From NCBI GenBank assembly GCA_023254815.1, contig JALRKI010000110.1:1-5732 (forward strand): a stretch of 5,732 bases of DNA, written 5' to 3'. This document shows positions 1 to 5,732 of this stretch, piece after piece. The stretch is from Flavobacteriaceae bacterium. GTDB taxonomy: Bacteria; Bacteroidota; Bacteroidia; Flavobacteriales; Flavobacteriaceae. Position 1 is the stretch's first letter. Every line of letters starts with the position of its first letter. Position numbers and translations under genes: made by a program. The notes under the pieces are model-generated. The model had not been told where the DNA came from. It worked only from the letters and a program-made list of their open reading frames with translations, and ran no database searches.

Positions 1-2
1 AG

Positions 3-998
3 ATTGATATCATCTTAGAGGAAATAAGAAAAATGAAGTTTAGGCCCATATATGTCCTCATGGGTGAAGAGCCTTATTATATAGACTTAATTACCTCAGA
101 AATTAAGAAACATGCTCTAACGGAAGAAGAAAGGGCCTTTAACGAGATGGTATTCTATGCCAGAGATGCGAGTGTAGAGGATGTGGTGTCAAGTGCAAAA
201 CGCTTCCCTATGATGGCCGAGCGTCAGTTGATCATTGTTAAGGAAGCTCAAGATTGGGTAAAAACCATAGATCAAATGGCGTCTTATGCGGCCAATCCTC
301 AACCTTCTACAGTGTTGGTCATCAATTACAAATACAAAATCTTGGACAAACGAAAGGCCTTTTACAAGGCAGTGTCTAAAACCGGGGCTGTTGTGGACTG
401 TAAATGCCTTTACGAAAACAAAGTGGCCCATTGGATTCATGACTTTTTGAAACATCGGCAATATGAGATCGCTCCAAAGGCTTCTCAAATGTTAGTAGAG
501 TTTCTCGGCAATGACTTGTCAAAAATTGTCAATGAGCTAGAAAAACTAGAATTACTCTTTCCTAAAGGCCATCAAATTACCCCACAAGACATTGAAACCA
601 ATATTGGCATTTCCAAGGATTATAATGTTTTTGAGTTACGTAAAGCCATAGGCAATCGTCAATCGGAAATTGCGCAGCAAATTGCCATTCACTTTGGGGA
701 CAATCCAAAAATGAATCCCTTGGTATTGACTATAGGTATGTTGTTCACATATTTTACTCAAATCATGCAGTATCACACCTTAAACGACCATAGTCCTAAG
801 TCTGTAGCTGCTGCTCTTGGCGTCAATCCTTTTTTTGTGCAAGATTATGCTATCGCGGCACGTAACTATTCGATGAAATATGCCTCTCGCAATATTGCAC
901 TGTTGCGCGAATACGACCTGAAAAGCAAAGGTCTGGGAGCACGAGAAATTCCTGAAGGCGACTTGCTTAAAGAGCTAGTACATCGTTTGATGCATTGA
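3..998 (+). CDS. holA: DNA polymerase III subunit delta (clamp loader), 5' end probably beyond the window
   Basis: Delta subunit of the clamp-loader complex, which opens the beta sliding clamp and loads it on primed DNA in the cytoplasm. Numbering from the ATG at 33 gives 321 residues. Visible family features are GEEPYYID (11-18) at the start of the AAA+-like domain I, the FPMMAERQLIIVKEAQ segment (58-73), the G-DL--I-NELEKL helix (159-172), ISKDYNVFEL (193-202) opening the C-terminal collar domain, and the closing YDLKSKGLG and LLKELVHRL (295-319). By alignment with E. coli delta (known family biology), M60-M61 occupy the position of the clamp-opening Leu-Phe wedge. The frame is open upstream of ATG 33 to the window edge and reads IDIILEEIRK, a plausible continuation of the N-terminal helix that precedes the KPIY-type strand in relatives, so the native start is probably further left. 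An alternative start at ATG 33 has an A-rich leader and GAGGAA nine bases upstream. It converges tail-to-tail with the E1 gene. The identification is secure; the start is not. Confidence 0.95.
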   Translation: MDIILEEIRKMKFRPIYVLMGEEPYYIDLITSEIKKHALTEEERAFNEMVFYARDASVEDVVSSAKRFPMMAERQLIIVKEAQDWVKTIDQMASYAANPQPSTVLVINYKYKILDKRKAFYKAVSKTGAVVDCKCLYENKVAHWIHDFLKHRQYEIAPKASQMLVEFLGNDLSKIVNELEKLELLFPKGHQITPQDIETNIGISKDYNVFELRKAIGNRQSEIAQQIAIHFGDNPKMNPLVLTIGMLFTYFTQIMQYHTLNDHSPKSVAAALGVNPFFVQDYAIAARNYSMKYASRNIALLREYDLKSKGLGAREIPEGDLLKELVHRLMH

Positions 999-1001
999 AA
1001 A

Positions 1002-3437
1002 TTACAGGGCAGGATATTGTTCCGGATCAGCCTCATTCATAATGGCATAAGCTTTTTCGAAAATGTCATCCAAAGAGGGTTTTGAAAAATAATCACCATC
1101 TGTACTGTAAGCAGGTCTGTGGTCCTTGGCAGTCAGTGTTTGAGGAGCTGAGTCTAGATGTTCAAAAGCTTGTTGACCGTTGATGATCGCGTCCAAAATA
1201 TAGGCCGAAGCACCGCCAGGAACGTCTTCATCGACGACTAAAAGTCGGTTTGTTTTGGCGATACTTTTCTTAATATCATGATTTAAGTCAAATGGTATAA
1301 GAGACTGGATATCAATTACTTCAACATTAATATTAACAGTCGCTAATTCTTGTGCAGCTTCCATTACCAAACGTAGGGTGGAGCCATACGAAACAACTGT
1401 TAAGTCAGTTCCCGGTCTGAGGATTTCCACTATGCCAAAAGGGGTAGTGAAGTTGCCTAAATTTTCCGGAAGTGCTTCCTTCAATCGGTAACCATTGAGA
1501 CATTCTATCACCAAAGCTGGGGTGTCAATGGTCATCAGGTGATTGTAAAATCCGGCGGCTTGCGTCATGTTTCTCGGCACCAAAATAAACATGCCACGAA
1601 GCAAATTTACGATGCCTCCCATCGGTGATCCTGAATGCCAAATACCTTCTAAGCGATGGCCTCTTGTTCTGACTATCAGAGGAGCTTTTTGACGACCTTT
1701 GGTACGGTAATGTAGCGTCGCAAGATCGTCGCTCATGATTTGTAAGCCATATAACACATAGTCCAAATACTGAATTTCTGCTATAGGACGGAGACCTCTC
1801 ATGGCCATTCCAATGCCTTGACCAATAATACTCGCTTCACGAATGCCCGTGTCGGCTACTCTGAGTTTACCAAATTTGTCCTGCAACCCTTCAAGTCCTT
1901 GGTTAACGTCACCGATAACTCCCGCGTCTTCGCCAAAAATCAGCATTTCCGGATACTTTTCTAAAAGAGCCTCAAAATTATCTCTAAGGATAATACGACC
2001 ATCGACAAGAGGAGCATCCTTACCATAGTTTGGGGCAATAATGGTTGATTCATGCGACTTGATAGCTTGGGCTGAGTAGAGGTGGCTGCTGAAATGATTC
2101 CATTGTTTGATGTGGTAGTTCTTGATCCACTCTTGCAAGATAGACTTATCACTGGCATTGATGCCTTGACAATGACGCAAAACTTTACGGGCGGTAGAGA
2201 TAACATCTTTGCGTATGGGAGTGGAGTTTCCTTTTAATTGGTCGACAGCCAATGCTACATATGGGTTGTTGACAGTCTTTTTTGCCAAGGGGATAAGAAT
2301 GGACAGAAGGCTGTTTTGCTCCTCAATGATCGGTGACGAATAAGCTTTCCATGCCGATTTTTGAGCCGCTTTAACTTGTTGTTCACAGTCTTCTTCAATA
2401 TCTTTCAACTGCTTATGGGTGCAGTATTCTTTTTGGAGGAGCCAAGTTCTGTACTTGACCAAGCAATCGTGGTCGGCCTCCCATTTCAAGCGGTTACTGT
2501 CTTTATAGCGCTCGTGTGATCCGGAGGTAGAATGTCCTTGTGGTTGGGTTAACTCTGTAACGTGTATGATGACTGGAATGTGCTTGGTTCGAGCCAATTC
2601 ACTGGCGTTTTCATAAACCTCAACAAGAGCGGGGTAGTCCCAACCTTTCACTTGCATGATTTCAAAACCTAAATCATCATCGCTTCGTTGGAATCCAGAG
2701 AGAATTTCGGAGATACTTTCTTTGGTGGTTTGGTGTTTGGCATGAACAGAAATGCCATAATCATCGTCCCAGACACTGATGACCATTGGCACTTGTAGTA
2801 CACCAGCGGCATTAATGGTCTCAAAAAATAAACCTTCACTTGTACTAGCATTGCCTATTGTACCCCAAGCCACCTCATTCCCGCCATCGGTAAAAAAAGA
2901 CGCCTTGATTTCCGGCAATTCTTTATAAATCTTAGATGCCTGAGCGAGTCCTAATAATTTTGGCATTTGAGCACCGGTAGGAGAGAGGTCGGCACTTGAA
3001 TTTTTTTGTTCCATCAAATTCAACCAATTGCCGTTCTCGTCTAAGCAGTGCGTTGCAAAGTGTCCACCCATCTGTCTTCCTGCACTCATGGGTTCGGCTT
3101 CTAGATCCGTATGGGCATACAACCCTGCAAAAAAGGATTCGGGATTGAGTGCGCCAATGGCCATCATAAATGTTTGGTCACGATAATATCCAGATCTGAA
3201 ATCACCGTTTTGAAATACTTTGGACCAGGCCAGTTGAGGCAGTTCTTTGCCGTCTCCAAAAATGCCAAATTTGGCTTTTCCCGTCAAAACCTCCTTGCGC
3301 CCGAGCAAACTGCATTGACGGCTGAGATAGGCCAGTCGATAGTCTGACAATAAAGTGGACTTGAAGTCCTCAAAAGTCAAAACAGTTTCTAGATCCCCAA
3401 AGTTTAACACGTCTATTGTTTTTTTCAAAGGAAACAA
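1002..3437 (-). CDS. Fused alpha/beta E1 component of a 2-oxoacid dehydrogenase (probably branched-chain / 2-oxoisovalerate type)
   Basis: Thiamine-diphosphate-dependent E1 that decarboxylates a 2-oxoacid and passes the acyl group to the lipoyl domain of E2. Both halves lie in one chain of 811 residues (from TTG 3437). The alpha half (about 20-340) shows SGYYRDQTF (82-90), AGRQMGGHF (119-127), the ThDP/Mg region IGNASTSEG (194-202) to VWDDDYGIS (222-230), and QGHSTSGSHERYK (300-312), the counterpart of the E1-alpha regulatory HSTSDD loop. A helical linker (about 340-475) leads to the beta half, with FGEDAG (501-506; E503 is the expected ThDP-activating Glu), RVADTGIREA (526-535), RPIAEIQYLDY (550-560), a HSGSPMGG catalytic-His segment (601-608) and a transketolase C-terminal domain with VSYGSTLRL (682-690) and VVDEDVPGGASA (734-745). 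Canonical Asp and Asn of the ThDP motif are swapped to Asn196 and Asp224/225. Substrate is inferred from the family, not seen; no E2 or E3 gene is in the window. No in-frame ATG start exists: candidates are TTG 3437, TTG 3428 and GTG 3410. Confidence 0.93.
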   Translation of the reverse strand: MFPLKKTIDVLNFGDLETVLTFEDFKSTLLSDYRLAYLSRQCSLLGRKEVLTGKAKFGIFGDGKELPQLAWSKVFQNGDFRSGYYRDQTFMMAIGALNPESFFAGLYAHTDLEAEPMSAGRQMGGHFATHCLDENGNWLNLMEQKNSSADLSPTGAQMPKLLGLAQASKIYKELPEIKASFFTDGGNEVAWGTIGNASTSEGLFFETINAAGVLQVPMVISVWDDDYGISVHAKHQTTKESISEILSGFQRSDDDLGFEIMQVKGWDYPALVEVYENASELARTKHIPVIIHVTELTQPQGHSTSGSHERYKDSNRLKWEADHDCLVKYRTWLLQKEYCTHKQLKDIEEDCEQQVKAAQKSAWKAYSSPIIEEQNSLLSILIPLAKKTVNNPYVALAVDQLKGNSTPIRKDVISTARKVLRHCQGINASDKSILQEWIKNYHIKQWNHFSSHLYSAQAIKSHESTIIAPNYGKDAPLVDGRIILRDNFEALLEKYPEMLIFGEDAGVIGDVNQGLEGLQDKFGKLRVADTGIREASIIGQGIGMAMRGLRPIAEIQYLDYVLYGLQIMSDDLATLHYRTKGRQKAPLIVRTRGHRLEGIWHSGSPMGGIVNLLRGMFILVPRNMTQAAGFYNHLMTIDTPALVIECLNGYRLKEALPENLGNFTTPFGIVEILRPGTDLTVVSYGSTLRLVMEAAQELATVNINVEVIDIQSLIPFDLNHDIKKSIAKTNRLLVVDEDVPGGASAYILDAIINGQQAFEHLDSAPQTLTAKDHRPAYSTDGDYFSKPSLDDIFEKAYAIMNEADPEQYPAL
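3419..3425 (-). other. A7 homopolymer at the 5' end of the E1 gene that decides its start frame
   Basis: The minus strand has seven consecutive A just inside the E1 frame. An ATG at 3447-3445, 18 bases after the upstream gene's stop, is out of frame with E1 as given. With six A the ATG would read MVKFVSFEKTIDVLNF and enter the E1 frame directly. This is either a sequence-level indel, a transcriptional slippage site, or coincidence with a genuine TTG or GTG start. Confidence 0.5.
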
Positions 3438-3465
3438 ATTTAACCATTCTTGAGGGGCTGTGCAA
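3435..3465 (-). promoter_or_regulatory. Possible Bacteroidota-type promoter before the E1 gene
   Basis: On the minus strand TAAATTTG (3442-3435) fits the Bacteroidota -7 consensus TAnnTTTG, and a TTG (3465-3463) lies 20 bases upstream, close to the spacing known for the -33 element. If real, transcription would begin near 3430, downstream of TTG 3437, which would favour initiation at GTG 3410 behind an A-rich leader. The region is AT-rich, so chance matches are likely, and the gene may simply be co-transcribed with the gene upstream. Confidence 0.25.
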
Positions 3466-5732
3466 TTAAAACCACTTTCTCTTAAACAGCTCCACTAATC
3501 TTTTAGGTGATGTGGTGACTACATACCTGAGTTTACTGAAATAATTGGGTTGAGATATTTCCCAACCGAGATTGGAATATACCGGAAAATAGAGCTCGAA
3601 ATAATCTGGAATGAAGTTCAGCCTGATGCCAGAGTCATAGGCAAAAAAAGGACTTCTATTAGTGCTGTTTTTACTCAATCCTACATCACCATAAACCTCG
3701 ATCCAGCGATAGATGTTACCGCTTATGTTGGCCGTTGTTATCCACTCATTGGCAGAGCGTGGATTGAGGATGGATTTGAATCCTCCGTCAGATATAAAGA
3801 TTTGTTGACTGAATACCCCGTTGTTTTCTGCTCTTCCCAAGTAGTTGTATTCGAACAAATAATCGGAAGGTCGGTCAAGCGAAAAATCGAAAAAATTAGT
3901 GTGCTTGAGGTTGTGAAAGAGAAAGGCCCCTGCAAATAGTCTTAGATTGAATTGCCTTTTATTGCTCAATTTTCTGTATTGGTATTCTAAACTTACCTTG
4001 CCAAAGTCCCCAGACATTTGAAGGTCTATTTTTCCGCTGTTGTAATCAAACAAATTACTGTCGGATGCGCCATATCTCAAATTCAGGATCCCGTAGTTCG
4101 GAGTCAGGTCTGCCTCAGAAACAGCGTCATTAGTAATCGATAAATATTTTAGGGTAATATTTTGATGCCAATTGGATCGCAAGTCAATAGGATCCCTGAA
4201 ATTTAGAGACACAAAAGGAGCAATAACACGTCCAAATCGGCCAATGTCAATGGAATTGTAACTTGCGAAAATACCCGAAGTGACGTTGTATAGCTTGGAA
4301 TTGTCTAGGTTGTAATAGTGAATTGTTGAAGCTCTACCGGTCCAAATTTTTGATTTGGTCGAAAATTGAGGAACCAAATTTATTCTAACCGATTTGCGCA
4401 ACAATGAGTGATTAGTAAAATAACCTCCAATGCTCAAACCGTCGTATATGTTGCCAAATTCAACAACGGGAACGGCAAAAAATTGGGAATATGCTGGATT
4501 TTCTATGTCAGAACCTAATCTGAATTTCAAAGGCCGGTATGAAAACAAATGTCTTTTGCTGCCGGCAGAATTGTTGCCGTAATGAACTTCTGGAATGTTC
4601 ATTTTTGGATTTAAGATTATCCGATCTGTATTGGGATCAGACCATTTCTTCGAAGGCCCATTGATCCATTGGTTTGATTGACGGCCGTCTTTATAAATTA
4701 CGGCCACTTCGACAGGAATGCCGCTATTAGAGCGATCAATGAAATGAAACATATCACCTGATTTACGGGTGATTTTAAAATCTAGTTTATCATTTTTTTT
4801 GACATAGTTATCAAAAAACCAATCCGTAGGTTTGTCGGTCAATGACGCAACTTGAGTTCGAAATCCTTCGACCGTGTGTTTATTGGTATTGCCATCTGAG
4901 AAAAATGAGATGATGGCTTCCTTGATGAGTGGCTTGCCATTAAAGGTGTCTAAGTACTTTAATCCGACCCCAGACTTATACGGATTGGCAAAGGTTTGAT
5001 TGAACTTCAGCAAACTGTCTTTTGGGGTGATCAGTGACTGACTGCGGTTGGTTCTCGCCATTTGCTCATAAAATAACAGATATTGGCCGTTGAAAGAAAG
5101 TTGGGCCAAATTATAAGATCTAATTCCCCACCAATTTGACAAATTACCTAACAGTTTCAAGTCGGAATAGTGTTCTTCGACAAAAAGCATCAAGAGATAG
5201 GTTTCTATGCCCGATTGCAACCAATATTCGTCTCTTGGATTAGTGTCGAGTTGGCCATCTAGGACATTATGAGCAATCTGCTTGACTAATTCGAGTTCAA
5301 ATTGCAGTTCCTTGGGGTAGGGCTGTAAAAATGACGGGAATCTATCCAAGCCATAAACGGGACTGTGTTTGCTTGCCGCCTGAGTAATGGGCAATTGAGC
5401 CGCTGATATTTTACCAAAATATCCATTGAGAAAATTCACTACCTTTTCGATGGAAGCCATTTCGTTTTGGTCGTCTAAGCCCTTATCGTCCAGGTCTGTG
5501 GCGATTTGCAAATCTGCGGTCTGGAAAGTTCTTAATGGCAGGTCTCTTCTAAAAACCAAGGTACAGTTGCGACCTTCGCCAAACCATTGAGAATTGTTTA
5601 CTGCGGCATGGTTTTCATTTGGATTGATTAAATCGGAGTACATGTACAAAGGAACGTCGGAGGATATTTGCATATGAACTCTAGCTTTTGGGGCATACAA
5701 GTCGTCTAAATTTTTGTTGGATTGCAATATCC
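3466..5732 (-). CDS. M1-aminopeptidase-like (pseudoenzyme) domain fused to a C-terminal outer-membrane beta-barrel, 5' partial
   Basis: Partial protein; the frame runs off the right edge, and the TTG at 5727 is just an internal Leu codon. Numbering from there gives 753 residues. Residues 1-75 look like the tail of an N-terminal beta domain. Residues 90-320 follow the M1 gluzincin fold: FLNGYFGKISAAQLPIT (99-115) resembles the M1 segment before GAMEN, the GAMEN position is replaced by YGLDR (125-129), and LQSGIETYLLM (170-180) matches the LNEGFATY helix. The zinc site is lost: KQIAH (149-153) stands in for HExxH, and the second His is followed 19 residues later by Ser172 instead of the zinc-binding Glu, exactly the M1 spacing. 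Residues 320-395 look like a small beta-sandwich. From about 405 to the end there are many amphipathic strands rich in Tyr, Phe and Asn, ending KRKWF, as expected for an outer-membrane barrel. A signal peptide would be outside the window. Role unknown; I infer a surface or periplasmic non-catalytic function. Confidence 0.8.
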   Translation of the reverse strand, partial: ILQSNKNLDDLYAPKARVHMQISSDVPLYMYSDLINPNENHAAVNNSQWFGEGRNCTLVFRRDLPLRTFQTADLQIATDLDDKGLDDQNEMASIEKVVNFLNGYFGKISAAQLPITQAASKHSPVYGLDRFPSFLQPYPKELQFELELVKQIAHNVLDGQLDTNPRDEYWLQSGIETYLLMLFVEEHYSDLKLLGNLSNWWGIRSYNLAQLSFNGQYLLFYEQMARTNRSQSLITPKDSLLKFNQTFANPYKSGVGLKYLDTFNGKPLIKEAIISFFSDGNTNKHTVEGFRTQVASLTDKPTDWFFDNYVKKNDKLDFKITRKSGDMFHFIDRSNSGIPVEVAVIYKDGRQSNQWINGPSKKWSDPNTDRIILNPKMNIPEVHYGNNSAGSKRHLFSYRPLKFRLGSDIENPAYSQFFAVPVVEFGNIYDGLSIGGYFTNHSLLRKSVRINLVPQFSTKSKIWTGRASTIHYYNLDNSKLYNVTSGIFASYNSIDIGRFGRVIAPFVSLNFRDPIDLRSNWHQNITLKYLSITNDAVSEADLTPNYGILNLRYGASDSNLFDYNSGKIDLQMSGDFGKVSLEYQYRKLSNKRQFNLRLFAGAFLFHNLKHTNFFDFSLDRPSDYLFEYNYLGRAENNGVFSQQIFISDGGFKSILNPRSANEWITTANISGNIYRWIEVYGDVGLSKNSTNRSPFFAYDSGIRLNFIPDYFELYFPVYSNLGWEISQPNYFSKLRYVVTTSPKRLVELFKRKWF

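Noticed and set aside
189..488. 99-codon open frame on the minus strand
   Set aside because: It is antisense to well-conserved holA coding sequence and its translation resembles no family I know.
1051..1063. TTTTCGAAAA palindrome near the 3' end of E1 as a terminator
   Set aside because: It is a short AT-rich perfect palindrome with almost no loop or GC stem, inside conserved coding sequence; it would not make a stable terminator.
1961..2206. 81-codon open frame on the minus strand in another frame of E1
   Set aside because: It overlaps the E1 linker and the start of the beta half in a shifted frame; low-complexity Ser/Leu-rich translation without motifs. The E1 frame is intact here, so it is not evidence of a frameshift.
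3111..3347. 78-codon open frame on the plus strand
   Set aside because: It is antisense to the conserved N-terminal part of E1 and has no independent support.
3550..3939. 129-codon open frame on the plus strand
   Set aside because: It lies entirely opposite the beta-barrel coding region, has no recognisable domain, and looks like an antisense shadow of strand-rich codons.
5725..5727. TTG at 5727 as the start of the M1-like protein
   Set aside because: The frame stays open to the window edge, and a start here would leave no signal peptide and most of the N-terminal M1 domain missing, so the gene is taken as truncated by the window.

Overview
The window looks like ordinary chromosomal DNA of a member of the Bacteroidota. 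Three things point there. The E1 dehydrogenase is a single fused alpha/beta polypeptide of the type common in that phylum. HolA carries the PMMAERQ-type wedge segment I associate with Bacteroidota. The third protein couples an M1-aminopeptidase-like domain to an outer-membrane-type beta-barrel. Start sites also lack strong Shine-Dalgarno sequences and tend to have A-rich leaders, as expected for this phylum. I cannot name a genus.

Layout: bases 3-998 (+) encode the DNA polymerase III delta subunit (holA); its reading frame is open to the left edge, so the true start probably lies just outside. Only 3 bases separate its stop codon from the stop codon of the next gene, which runs in the opposite direction. 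Bases 1002-3437 (-) encode the fused 2-oxoacid dehydrogenase E1. A 28-base gap separates it from bases 3466-5732 (-), a large M1-peptidase-like protein with a C-terminal beta-barrel, cut by the right edge and lacking its N-terminus. There is no gene-free stretch longer than 28 bases and no RNA gene, mobile element, CRISPR array or substantial repeat that I can see.

The genes do not form an obvious pathway: replication clamp loading, branched-chain or related 2-oxoacid catabolism, and an envelope protein. The two minus-strand genes are close enough to be co-transcribed, but the small gap also contains a possible Bacteroidota-type promoter.

The most notable points are: (1) the M1-like domain has lost its zinc site (HExxH reads KQIAH, and the distal Glu is Ser), so it should not be an active metallopeptidase; (2) the E1 thiamine-diphosphate motif has its Asp and Asn positions reciprocally changed; (3) the E1 gene has no in-frame ATG start, whereas an ATG in a neighbouring frame would come into frame if a run of seven A were six. 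I found no evidence for a new defence, mobile or RNA-based system.
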